Below, piece after piece: positions 32,897-45,208 of a DNA stretch of 64,000 nt (the stretch's first letter is position 1; every line of letters begins with the position of its first letter). Position numbers and translations under genes: made by a program. The DNA lies in contig NC_089584.1 of the NCBI RefSeq assembly GCF_019320115.1, forward strand, positions 74,772,791-74,836,790. The letters run 5' to 3'. Origin of the DNA: Miscanthus floridulus (Eukaryota > Streptophyta > Magnoliopsida > Poales > Poaceae). A model generated the notes under the pieces. That model was not told where the DNA came from and made no database searches. It saw only the letters and a program-made list of their open reading frames with translations.

Positions 32897-34630
32897 GTCC
32901 CCGACGTTGAAGGCCCGACCCTGCACTCGATGGTTTTGGTATCGACACAATGCTTGCTAGTACTTGGCTGAGCGGAGAAGGGCAACGTCTCACGCTTCAT
33001 CTAGCTGGTCCATGGCATCCTAGAGGGACACCTTGGCTCCCTGTTCATCATACACCCTAACCCTTGGCACTCCATAGTTGAGATCAGTCGGGAGGATAGC
33101 CTCAAAACCATAGACCATGAAGAATGGCGTGTAGCCGGTGGCCTGGCTGGGGGTCATCCTCAGGCTCCAAAGCACCGTGAGAAGCTCTGTAACCCATTGT
33201 CTGCCAAACTTGTTCAACTGGTTGAAGATCCTAGGCTTGAGGCCTTATAGGGCCATGTTGTTCATGCACTCGACCTGCCTGTTCATGTGGGGGTGTGCCA
33301 CAGTGGCCCAATCGATGTGTATGTGGTATTCATCGCAGAATTGGAGGAACTTCTTCCTGGTGAACTGCATACCAATGTCCGTGATAATGGAGTTTGGGAC
33401 TCCAAAGTGACGAACGGTGTCAAGGAAGAACAACATGACTTGCTTAGACTTGATCGCGGAGATCGGTCGAGCCTCTTTCCACTTTGTAAACTTGTCTACG
33501 GCGAGAAGCAAGTGCATATAGCCCTAGGACACCCTCTTGAAAGGTCCAACTAGATTGAGCCCCTAGACCACAAACGGCCACGTGATGGGGATCGTTTGGA
33601 GTGCTTAGGCCGATAATGTGTCTTCCAAGTGTAGTATTGACACCCTTCATAGGTGCGCACAATCTGTTCAGCACTGGCTACTACGGTCGGCCAGTAGAAG
33701 CCTTGTTAGAACATGTTTCTAACCAGGATCCTAGACGTGGCATGGTGCTTGCAGACCCCACTATGGATATCACTTAGCAACTGCTTCCCTCGTTCAATGG
33801 GGATGCAGCGCTACAGGATCCTAGTGTGGCTTCACCTATAGAGCTCACCCTCAATAAGGACAAAGGACTTGGTGCGACGTGCGAGCCGCCGAGACTCCAT
33901 TTTGTCTATCGACAGTGCCTCACAGAGGAGGTAGTCGAGGTAAGGTGTCCTCTAGTCGGCCATTGGGTTAGGCTCTATTGCTGGATCCTCGTCAAGCTCC
34001 ATGACTTCAGGGTCAGATGGAGCCGCCGGTTGGTTAGCCCCCGAGCCTCGGGCAGGGGGGCTATCACCGGTCTATTCTAGATCCTCATAGTAGACCGAGG
34101 GCTTGTACTGATCACTAGCAAAGACGTCCATCGACACTGGCTCTTAGCTGGACACCAATTTTGCCAGCGCATCAGCCGCCTCGTTGAGACGCCTCGGGAT
34201 GTGATTGAGCTCGAGACCGTCGAACTTGTCCTCTAGCTAGTGGACTTCTTGGCAATACGCGGCCATATTGGCGTTATGGCAGCTTGATTCCTTCATGACT
34301 TGGTCGATGACCAGCTAGGAGTCACCCTAGACATCAAGCCATTGGATACCCAACTCGATGGTGATGTGTAGGCCGTTGATGAGTGTCTCATACTCAGCCA
34401 CATTGTTGGAGGAGGGGAAGTGGATGTGAACCATGTACCTCATGCGAGCCCCGAGGGGCGAAACGAAGACTAGCCCCACATCGACGCCTTTCTTCATCAG
34501 CGATCCATTGATGTACATCGTCCAGTACTCTTGGTCGATGACTGCCGATGGCATTTGGACCTTCGTCCCCTCTGCAACGAAATCAGTTAGCACTTGGGAT
34601 TTGATGGCCGTCCGAGGGTCATATGAAATG
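32897..34630 (-). pseudogene. Element A, inner block: RNase H end and integrase
   Basis: Element A is a Tat-lineage gypsy copy on the minus strand. This block carries the RNase H C-terminal part (from 34630; LTDFVAEGTKVQMP, MYINGSL, NNVAEYETLINGLHI) and integrase (RPISAIKSKQVMLFFLDTV, GVPNSIITD, then an E in VECMNN) with SQATGYTPFFMVYGFEA near 33140. It ends in VQGRAFNVGD at 32897 where element C is inserted. The reading frame joins directly to the block at 52576 once element B is removed. Stops and frameshifts are numerous, for example TAG where Gln is expected. Integrase C-terminus and 3' LTR are missing. Confidence 0.8.
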
Positions 34631-36027
34631 TGTTGGGTTCATAAACCTGAGGTCCCTCATGGACCTACTTCCTAGCAAAAGCTTGGCCCAGCAGACGACA
34701 TTGCGAACGACGCACAACTCCTAGGCTAGCCCAAAAAACCTAAGGATAGGTCAGGGGTGATCTAGTCTCTGACTAAAAGGCCTGGCTAGCTTGCCTCTGA
34801 CTTCAGCGCTCGCTTTTGACTCTAGGCCGCCTCTCTGATTGGAATGCCTAGCCGAAAAGGGACGACGCTCGCCTGGCTCGCCTCTCTGATCAGAATTCAT
34901 GGCCAGCTCGCCTCTGAGTCTAGTGCTCGACTCTAGCCTGCCTCTATGACCAGAAGGCCTGGCTAAAGAAGGGACGATGCTTGCCTGGCCCACCTCTCTG
35001 ACTAGAAGGCTTGGCTAGCTCACCTTCGACTTTGGTGCTCGCTTCTAACTCTGGACCACATCTCTAACTGGAAGGCCTGGTCAAGGAGGAACGACGCTCA
35101 CCTCTGACTTTGGCCCACCTCTCTAATCAGAAGGCCTAGCAGAGAAGGGACGACGCTCACCTCTAACTCTGACTCACTTCTGCGACTAGGAGTACACTGA
35201 ACCTCTGCCTATAGCTCTTCTCCGACCAAGAGGCCGAAGCCGATTAAGGAATGACCGACCGGAGATGCTCGCTCCGTGAAGACCCAAGAAACAGACAGAG
35301 CAAGTAAGGTAGGGCACTCTAGTCAACCACAATATCAAGGACCATACCTTGCACACCTATAGGACAGTACTCGTCATGTTAGAAGGATGCATCGTAACCT
35401 TCTAGACATGTTAGAGCACCAATAGTGTTGTGGGCGCTGACATTTACCCTATAGTATGGTAGGCGCCGACATCTGCCATACTAGAAGAAGACGATGGAAC
35501 CTACCACATGCATCTGAACATCAATAGTGTTATGGGCACAGACAAACCACCTTGTACCCGACGGCATGTGGTTCAAGACTAGGTAGCACACACACGCTCT
35601 TTCTCTCACACTCTCTCTTGTAAAGTCACCCCCTTCATCTATAAAAGGGGATGCGCTCTCTCCAATAGAGGGATGATTTTGACCACCAGGATCGATTCAA
35701 TCGATTCGAACACCCAATGAACGCCTCCAACAGAGCACACACTCAAATACTTAGCGCACATAGGAGCTCCCATCTCTCTCTTGGCCCTTCGGTCTAGAGT
35801 CCAACTGGACCTCTTGCACCCCCATCTTACTCCCTCTCATTTGTAACCCCACAGCAAACTTCAAGCACCTGGGCTCAGGAATAAAGTCATCGACTGACTC
35901 AAACTAGACGTAGGGTGCATTGCCTGAACTAGTATAAACCCTATGTCATTGAGTGCTAGGCCACATCTGATCACAACATATAGCAAAACTACAAATATTT
36001 ACGTATTGGTCGCTTTATGCACCAATA
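34631..36027 (+). repeat. 5' LTR of element B
   Basis: 1397 bp, TGTTGGGTTCATAAACC to TGCACCAATA (expected CACCGACA). It contains an imperfect tandem stretch (about 34766-35180) built from 'GAAGGCCTGGCTAGCTC' and 'CTCTGACTCT' modules, and a TATA box TATAAAAG (35640-35647). Similarity to 51249-52575 continues over the whole length. Confidence 0.9.
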
Positions 36028-36029
36028 GT

Positions 36030-36047
36030 TGGCACCGTCCATGGGGG
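36030..36047 (+). promoter_or_regulatory. Primer binding site of element B
   Basis: TTGGCACCGTCCATGGGG starts two bases after the LTR end. It differs from the PBS of A and A' (TTGGTACGCCAGGTAGGGG), so B is a different Tat family. The primer tRNA is not assigned. Confidence 0.6.
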
Positions 36048-38300
36048 AAGACGTTGTACGTTCACGCTTTTGGTCATCGGATGGCCCACCTTTCCACCAT
36101 CTTTGGCATGGCGGGCTCAAGCGATATGACTCGCTTCAGCTCACTAGAGTTTCCTGCTCTCCCACCTATTGGGATGTGGGTTCCTCCCATCTTTAAGCCT
36201 TCCTAGGCCTTCCTCTTCGAAAGCCTAGACTTCATCGCCGACCGACTTGACGTGCTTCACCTTCACAAGAAGGCACTTGTTCCGGCGCCCATCGGAGGGC
36301 ACCCTCCGTCGGCTCTGGAACTCCTGGCAACCTCAATGACGAGGCACCTATGCTTCGCTCTGAGCCTATGCTAGGCTCAAACCCTATGCTAGGCTCAAAC
36401 CCTACTGTGAGTAACGTACATACTGTTATTTACTCACTATTTACTGTTTTCCACCAATTCTCTGGAGGGACCCTGTTGTCCCTGCTGCGACCGTCATGCG
36501 ACCGGTTTCCCTACGGTCTCGCGTCCCCATGGACACGTACGCATGGGGGCTCTGAAAGATGATGGCGCCACCCCCTCTCACATCTGAATTCATGTGGATG
36601 GCGAGCTATGCTCCTACCTCTTTTTATGACCACATGGATGACAATGTTGAGAGCGATGGCTCTAGCATCGGCCATGTCATGGCTCCCAGCCACCCTTTGT
36701 CTTGGGAGTACGCTATGGCAGACGCCCTAGGATAGCCGTTGGTGGTGGCAGAGTCTCTTCAGAACCACACCCCTCCGAACCCTCACGCGGATGCCCTCGC
36801 ATGTCCTAGGAGCACAACGAGGAGCTATGACAAAGGCGGCATAACCAACCACCACCTGCGCCGGCGCACTCGACACAGCACGCTATGCTATGTGCGCATG
36901 ACCCGGTGAGCAGCGCCTAGGGTCGCACCCTCTAGGTTTAGCACAACATCATCGACAGGGGAAATGATCCCCCATAGTTCGCTCAGGATGGCCAGAACAT
37001 CGCCGCGGCGGCGATGCTTCTGCGTGGCCTTCCCGAGCTTGTCGACCCATAGGAGCAGGCGGTCCACCGGAACCTCCAGGCGCTAGTTGAGACCACCGTT
37101 GTTCAAGAGGCGGAGAGCTCCACATCATGACACTGACTCACAGCCTCTCTCCTTGCTAGGGGGCGGGGACACACTAGATGCATCACTCCATCCGCTCGCC
37201 GCTACAGCCGCTGGGCATAGAATAGGAGGCTGTAGCCATGCCACGACCTAACTCGGTGCCTACTCCACACCAATCACCTGCAGCATCATCAACAATCGGT
37301 GTTAGGCCTAGTATGACGATGACGTCCATCTAGTAGCAGTGAGAGCAGGTGGCACAGGCTTTGGCCGGACCATCGAGGGGACTGGTGAGACGCACCCTAA
37401 GCATGGTCGTCGACTAGATGGCCTAGGACCATGGGCCTTTCACCAACGCATCCAAAGAACGTTGTTCCCATAGCATTTCCGACTGCCTACCAACATCGCC
37501 AAATATACCGAGGAGACAAACCCCAGTATATGGCTCAAAGACTTTTGGCTCGCCTACTGAGCTGAAGGAGTGGAAGATGACCACTTCAACATCCAATACC
37601 TTCACATTTGCATGGGGGAACATGTTCAGGCATGGCTTGAATTCCTCCTGTATAACAGCATCTATGACTAGGTGAACCTCAAGAGTGTCTTCATCGGGAA
37701 TTTCTAGGGGACATATGTTCGCCCTAGAAACTCCTAGGACCTTAAGAGCTGCCAGTAGGAGCCTAATGAGTCCCTATGGGATTACATCCATAGGTTCTCA
37801 AAGCGATGCAACTCCCTTCCTGATGTCATCGACACAGACGTCATCAGCGCATTCCTCTTTAGGACAACCTGTGAGTCCCTGATCCACAAGCTTGGCTGCC
37901 TAAAGCCCCATACCACCCGCGACCTACTCAACGTCACCACAAACCATGCCTCTAGCGAGGAGGTGGTCAGAGTGGTCTTCAACAAAGGCCAAGACAAGGG
38001 CAAGGCTAAGCGTGAGGACCAAGATGAGGGCCCCTCCACATAGAGGGGCAAAAAGGACAAGAAGGATCGGCACCAACTGGCTAGCTCTATGTTGGTTGAT
38101 AGCCTATCCACTATGACAAGCTCATGGACAGCCTATGCACCAACCATGCTTACCCTATCAAGCACCTCTATAAGGACTGTGAGCTCCTCAAGTGCTTCCT
38201 GCGATACGCTGGTGGGCCGAAGGAAGGAAAGGGCAAGGAGGCAGTGGCCAAGAAAGGAGGCGCGGCGGGCAAGGACAGGGACAGCTTTCCTGACCCCAAG
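36038..38300 (+). pseudogene. gag of element B (Tat-type capsid and zinc finger)
   Basis: The N-terminal part is poorly defined (a start near 36038 or 36079). The capsid signature is clear from about 37488: IAKYTEETNPSIWLKDFW, FNIQYLHICMGEHVQAWLEF, then ESLWDYIHRFSKRCNSLPD and TRDLLNVTTNHASSEE. The Cys/His motif CTNHAYPIKHLYKDC is at about 38136-38180. Five stops occur within about 90 codons of capsid; two replace Gln, one Trp, and one Arg (TGA where relatives have CGA). 36380-37200 holds many stops and no clear domain. Confidence 0.75.
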
Positions 38301-41300
38301 GAGTGCATCATGATCTTTAGGGGATCCGATGCTATCTACTCCAAGCACCAGCACAAAGTGCGTTATAGAGAGGCATGCATTGCCGAGATGGTCGTCCCCT
38401 CCTTCCTTCACTGGTCAAAATCTTCGATCACTTTTGATAAGAAGGACCATCCTTCCCATGTCGCTAGACCAGGTCGCTACCCACTCGTTGTCGACCCCAT
38501 CATCCATAAGAAGTGCCTCACCAAGGTGCTGATGGACAAAGGCAGCGGCCTCAACATCCTCTATGTCAACACCCTCAACACCATGCGTATCCCCGGTCAG
38601 AGCTCCGTCCGGTGAGCTCTCCCTTCCACGGCGTGATCCCAAGAGCATAGGCGTACCCGCTCAGGCAGATTGACCTGCCCATCATGTTTGGCGACCGAGC
38701 CAACTTCTGCTCAGAGGTGCTTACCTTTGAGGTGGTGGACTTCCTAGGGTCTTACCACGCCATCTTGGGGCAGCCATGCTGTGCCAAGTTCATGGCAGTC
38801 CCCAACTACACCTACCTAAAGTTGAAGATGCCAGGACCGAATGACATCATCACTGTAGGTAGCACCTTTTCTCATGCCTTCATGTGCGACCGCGAGCATT
38901 ACGAGCTCGCCACGGCCGTCATCAACTCATTCGAGCTCCCTTGGCTCGGGGAGTTGTCGACCCCAACGATTTTGGACTGCAACAAGCCAACCTCCTTGAC
39001 TGCCTTCTACCCACTCAAGGAAACTAAGGTGGTGGGAATGGACCCCACTGACCCTACCAAGATGGTATGGATTGGGACCCAGCTCCTAGCCAAATAGGAA
39101 TGCGAGCTCGCTGACTTTCTATGCGCTAATCACGATGTCTTCACATGGAAGCCTTCCGACATGCCAGGCATACCGTAGGAGGTCGCCGAGCATGCACTAT
39201 GCCTTGTCCTAGGCTCAAAGCCCACCAAGCAACGCCTATGTTGCTTTGATGATAAGAGGCGCAGGGCCATAGGCGAGGAGATCACCAAACTCCTAGCAGC
39301 CGGCTTCATCAAAGAGGTATATCACTCCGACTGGCTTGCCAATCCTATTCTTGTTAAAAAGAAGACTAGGAAATAGAGAATGTGCATTGATTATACTAGC
39401 CTCAACAAGGCATGTTCGAAGGATCATTTTCCTTTATGATGCATAGACTAGATAGTCGACTCTACCTCAGGATGCTAAATCCTCTCCTTTCTAGATGCCT
39501 ACTTAGGCTATCACTAGATCACGATGAAAGAGTCCAACCAGCTCATGACTTCATTCATCACCCCGTATGGTTCATACTATTATGTAACCATGTCTTTCTG
39601 CCTAAAGAACGTTGGCACCACCTACCAAAGGTGCATACAGCATTGCTTCACCAATCAAATTGACTCGCTCAATCAGCCTGACCAAGTCAAGCGGCCGAAA
39701 CCAACAATCGCTGTCTATGTTGATGACATAGTGGTCAAAATGGCTCAAACTTGCGACCTGATTGCAAACTTAGCTGCAACATTCATGAACCTCCGAAGGT
39801 TCAACATCAAATTGAATCTCGAAAAATGTGTTTTCGGGGTTCCGAAGGGGAAGCTACTTGGATACATTGTATCCGAACGCGGCATCGAGGCCAACCCCAA
39901 AAAATCACAGCCATCTCCAACATGGGCCCCATATGCAACGTCAAGGGCGTACAAAGGCTCACCGACTGTTTGTCCGCCCTGAGCCGATTCATCTCCCGGC
40001 TCAGCGAACAAGGGATACCTCTCTACAAGCTCCTCAAAAAGATGGACACCTTTGTCTGGATTGAGGAGGTACATCAGGCTTTAGAGAGCCTCAAAGCATC
40101 TCTGACATCAAACCCAATCCTCGTCGCCCCCGAATGGGGAGAACCCCTCCTCCTCTATGTCGCAACAAGCAACCATGTGGTAAGCGCTGCCCTAGTCATC
40201 AAAAGGGAGGAGCTGGGACACCACCTTAAGCTCCAACAGCCCATATACTTCATCGGGGAGGTACTCACTAACCCCAAGGTCCAGTACCCCCAGGTGCAAA
40301 AACTCCTATATGTCGTGCTGTGGCGACCCAAAAGCTCCTGTACTACTTCACTGACCACAATGTCTTGGTCATCACTTCATACCTGCTTGGAGACATCATC
40401 CGCAACTGCGACACCATGGGGCAAATCTCCAAGTGGGCACAAGAACTAATGGGCCACAACATCAGATACATTCCCCGTACCACTATTAAATCTTAGGCTC
40501 TCATAGACTTTGTCGTCGAATGGACGGAGGTTCAGCTTCTGACCCCAGACATCACCCACGAGTACTAGACGATGTACTTCGACAGGTCCGTAATGGCACC
40601 TGGCTTGGGGGTTGGAGTGGTTCTGATCTCCCTAGATGGGAGTAGGCTCCACTATGCAATCCACCTCCACTTTTTGGCCTCAAACAATGTCGCAAAATAT
40701 GAGGCCCTCATCAATGGACTACACATCACCATCGAGCTCGGCACTACATGACTCTATGTTCATGGTGACTCAGAGCTGGTCGTTGACCAGGTCATGAAGG
40801 AGTCCTCCTGCAAAAGCCCCCTCATGGCAGCATACTGCCAGGAGGTGTGCAAGGTCGAGGACAAATTCCAGGGGATCAAGCTACACCATGTCCCCCAAAA
40901 GGACAATGCCGCCGTCGATTTTCTAGCAAAATTGGCTGCCAGGCGGGTTCCATCTTCGGATGGGGTCTTCATCAACGACCTTCATGAACCATCTACCCAC
41001 ATCCTGGAAGGTCCGATCCAGACATGCCCCAATGCTAACCCGGTGCTTGGGGGTTCTGACCCTAGTGCCTCCATGATGGCGTCGCCCACTGATGTCGCCT
41101 TGGTGGCACTCGACCAAGCCGACTGGTGAGCGTTGCTACTCGCCTACCTCCTTGAGGAGGTTCTTCCACTCGAAAGGACTGAAGCACAATAGATTGCTTG
41201 ACATGCCAAGACATTCATCGTGATTGGTAACAAACTCTACAAATGAAGTCCATCAGGAGTACTCATGAAGTGTGTCTTCGGTGACCAAGGGAAACAACTC

Positions 41301-42354
41301 CTCCTCGAGGTCCATGCCGGAATCTATGGACATCATGTGGCCCTGAGGTCACTAGTCAGAAAAGCCTTTCACCAAGGTTTTTACTAGCCCACCGCACTAT
41401 GAGATGCAGAGGAGGTCGTCCATAGGTGTGAGGGATGCTAGTTCTACACTCAACAAATGCACTTGCCAGCACAGGAGCTTCAAACCATCCCCATCACCTA
41501 GTCATTCGCTGTTTAGGGCCTTGACATGGTAGGACCCCTCAAAAAGGACCCGGGTGTCTTCACTTACCTACTCATAGCGGTCGACAAATTCACCAAGTGG
41601 ATAGAGGCCAAGCCCATCACCAACATCCGCTCGGAAGAGGCGGTCAAGTTCTTCCTCGACATCATCTACCGGTTTGGCATTCCTAATAGTATCATCATTG
41701 ACCATGGAGCTAACTTCACCAGGAAGAAGTTCCTAGACTTTAGTGATGGATACAGCATCAGGATCGACTGGGCCTCGGTTGGACATCCATGTACCAACGG
41801 TCAGGTCGAGCGTGTCAATGGCATGGTCCTCCAAGGACTCAAGCCACGCATTTTTGACCGACTCAACAAGTACATCGGGCGATGGGTCATAGAGGTCCCA
41901 ACGATCCTCTAGAGCCTAAGAATGACCCTGAACTGATCCACAGGATTCACACCCTTCTTCCTAGTCTATGGAGCTGAAGCGGTGCTGCCCTTCGACCTCG
42001 ACCACGATGCCCCAAGAGTAAAGGCCTTTGACCGCGACCGAGCCATGGAGGCTCAAGACAGAGTTGACCTACTCGAGGAGGCCCACGAGATGACCGTCAT
42101 CCGCTCCACTCGCTATCAGTAGACTCTCCATGGGTACCATGAGAGGAAAATCAGAGGAAGGATCCTTAGGTCGGTGATCTCATGCTTTGAAGGACCTAAT
42201 CAACCAAGGAGAAGCACAAACTCTCTTCGCCTTGGGAAGGACCCTATACGGTGACCAAAGTTATCCGACCAGGCGCCTACCAACTGAAGGACGACAACGG
42301 TGATGTTCTCACCAACACTTGGAACATCGAACAGTTATGTCGCTTCTTCCCTTA
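38301..42354 (+). pseudogene. Protease and pol of element B
   Basis: Protease: KVLMDKGSGLNILYV, with the catalytic Asp at 38534-38536; the family has Asp-Gly-Gly, here Asp-Lys-Gly. RT: DWLANPILVKKK (39330), SFCLKNVGTTYQR (39595), YVDD at 39717-39728. A frameshift near 39900 precedes the RT connection. A second shift near 40325 precedes RNase H, with YFTDHNVLVITSYLLGD and YVHGDSELVVDQV. Integrase: HRCEGC (41426), GLDMVGPLKK, DKFTKWIEAKPI, NGQVERVNG (41796), GFTPFFLVYGAEA. The frame ends at TAA 42354 with a shift before the end. More than 15 stops; inactive. Confidence 0.87.
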
Positions 42355-42880
42355 AAAATTCGGTCTTATCGTTTTCTTACATTCAATGTTCGCTCCTGCA
42401 AAGCACCTCGGCCTGAACACTTTTGGCCCAGGTCACTCGAGGGCTCCACAGGGGTGTGATACCACTCCTCTTTTTTACTATCATATGGTAAATGCTTTTT
42501 TACCCAAACAAAAGGGTAGTCCGTTCCTTTAATTACCTTATGTGACTTTGCTTTAAACACTCCAACCGATCGCACCCCGCCACAACCTACGGTTATTAGC
42601 GGCCGAGCCTCGTGGGCGATGCCTAGGCTCTTAAGGTTGCAGCCTATGGGACAAACAGGCAAGTGTGAAAAAGAAAGAATAAAAATAGAGCTATGCTAAG
42701 GTAAAAACAAGGAACGGATGGGACAAGCTTCCCCAAACGAAGTGATTCATCACAAAACGAAAATTGCTATATTCATTAGTACACAAAATGTTCACACGAG
42801 GGCTCCCCCATGAACTTATCCTTTACATGTGCTAAGTACTTCTACTCTAATTTCTACTATGCTCTCCCTCCAATAGGGTG
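42355..42880. other. Non-coding spacer between pol and the antisense ORF of element B
   Basis: No gene recognised. Mixed composition, with a few TAG-rich stretches and a Lys-rich minus-strand frame (42662-42366) that has no family resemblance. Confidence 0.5.
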
Positions 42881-45208
42881 ATGTTCGGTTAAGTCAGAGG
42901 CAGGATGACGTCCGCTTCTGACCCAGGCCCCACTCCATCCGTAGGCTGGGCGACATCCTCCTAGCGTGCGCCTTTAGCCACATTCACATGGTGAGCCTCC
43001 ATCACCCATTGCGTGGAGACTTGCTCTGCCACCATCTGTGCGCATGGCAGCAAGCTCTCCCTGAGCGCATGGATGGTGTCTGGGCTCTAGCCATCGGCAC
43101 ACCCACCATAGATGGCGGTGAAGTCTAGGTCTAGGTGGTGCGTCGCCACTGAGGTCAGCACCCCTAATGTCCCATAGAACATCCCGTTGGAGATGAGGGC
43201 CCAAACCTCATCTAGGACCTTCGCCAGTCAGATGGCGGGTGTGCTGGTGCTTGGCGCCGACCCGAAGACCTCCGAGATGACAACCTAAGCAACATTGTGC
43301 ATCTAGTCAAGTTCCCCTTGAGAGCACGTTGCTCTTCAAGGGACTTGGCTAGCGCCTCTATGCTCCAACCAATCATTGCCTTGGCCATCTTTAGGTCCTG
43401 CTCTAGTGACCCAACCTTTTTGCCCAGCTTTGGAAGAAGGATGATGAGCTCAGAAGCAAGGTAAAGGAAAAACCAAGACATCAAAATAGAAGTAGAACAA
43501 GTACATACCAAGGTGGGTGTTATCGGAGATGGAGAGTCCCTCCTCCTGCCAAGTCACCTGCTCGTGCAACCAGCCGTTCAACTCCTCCGTCCCAAGCACC
43601 TGACCTCGGAGCACGAGCACTTCCTGGTTGACCTCTGATCGGGCCTTCTGCTCTGACTCTAGGGCCTCTAGGGAACCCTAGAGCATCGCCTCGGTCTTTG
43701 CTAGGGACTTCTAGAGCACTGCCTCTGTCTCTGCTTGACGAACCTTTGCCGCCTCAAGTCCCCGCTCAGCGACGGTCGCTCGCTCCACCGCGAGTAGCTC
43801 CGCCACCTGTACCTTTGTCACCTCGGCCGCTTGGCCTTGAGACTCACGGTGGATGGACTCTAGCTCGTGCTCAAGCTCAATGACCCACCACAACATCATG
43901 GCCTCCTAAGTGTGCTCCTCCTAGAGGAAAACAAGAGTTGTGGCTCAACATCTCCTCCAAACCCTACAAAACAAGAGGCAAACACACTGAGATAACCATT
44001 GGAAGACCAAGGAGTCAAGGATGAACATAGAAAACCTACCTCTATGGTGTGGGGCAGGTCGATAGTAACCACCTGCTGGATGGACTGCACCCGCTCCAAA
44101 GCCTCCTTGAGCTTCACCTTGGTTTGAGCGAGATCAGACTCCATGGCGAGTCCTCTCCCCCCAAGAACATCCTAGAGTTGCACCTCCTGCTCCTCCTGAA
44201 GGATAAACCAAACCTTCTATGGGTCGCCGGGGTAGGGCCACACTAGGTCGATGGTCACCCCCAGCCTACTGGAAGGCTCGGTCGACGATTGGACCACCGC
44301 CAGCTCCTATGATGGTAGGATGGCCAATGGCTCCACCCTAGTGCCCACCTCACTGGGGCAGGGGATCTCCACCTCCTCGACCTCGCGGCCCACTGGCGAT
44401 AGTTCTGCCTCTAGCCTGGTTGTGTCACCTCCCGATGTCGACAACCCTGACCAGGAGGGTGAGCATGTGTCCCCCCACTAGGCGAGGCAAGGAGCCTAGT
44501 CTCCCTCCTCTCTTCAGCCATGACTGTTGGGGGAGGGGCCACAAGGGTCACCTCCAACCCAACCTCCACCATCGGCACTAGGATCACCACCATCACCTCC
44601 GCTGCTGTCACCACCATACTTGCAATCAGTGTGGAAGGCACCACCTCTGGAGGGGAAGGATGCACCGCCGCCACCCTGCTCTCACCGTCGCTCGTCGTGA
44701 TGCACTACAAGGTGGGCCTCCACTCCTCCCACATGGGAGGCGGGGTGATGCTCAACCCCATTAGTATCTGGCCACTATCAAAAAAATACAGGTCACCCAC
44801 ACACCCAAAGACCCAACTTTGAGATAAAAATAGAAAAAACCTACCGGGACGCAAGCGGCAGGGCTCTAAAACCTCAACCCGCTGGCAACAAGCCCACTGG
44901 ACGAGGGCCGCTCGTAGGTCGTGAATCACTCCCCCTCACTTTGACCAAGGGGGAGTCAACCTGGTCGGCTCCTGATCGGCCCGTGCGTCGCCACGACCAT
45001 CGGCTCAAGGCACGCCGATCGGAGCAGCTAGTAGGGCATTCCCCTATTGTGGGTCGCGCATCGGCGCCAGCCCTGATGATGCATGGGTGCGAGCCCACTC
45101 CTCCAACTGCCTGGCCTACCCCACCGCACCCGGAGCAAGTGGGGACAAGGCCGGTGACGCCTCTGAAGGGCACGGCGATAGCGTCCGCTTCACCTCCTGC
45201 TCACCGAT
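42881..45208 (-). pseudogene. Antisense extra ORF of element B, C-terminal half
   Basis: On the minus strand, broken frames encode Pro/Ser-rich and then coiled-coil sequence (ESIHRESQGQAAEVTKVQVA near 43850; KLGKKVGSLEQDLKMAKAMI near 43435). A conserved-looking end follows (DLDFTAIYGGCADG near 43120 and STQWVMEAHHVN near 43000). It is the downstream part of the ORF at 48256-49660; solo LTR D separates them. Probable introns blur the frames. Function unknown. Confidence 0.6.
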
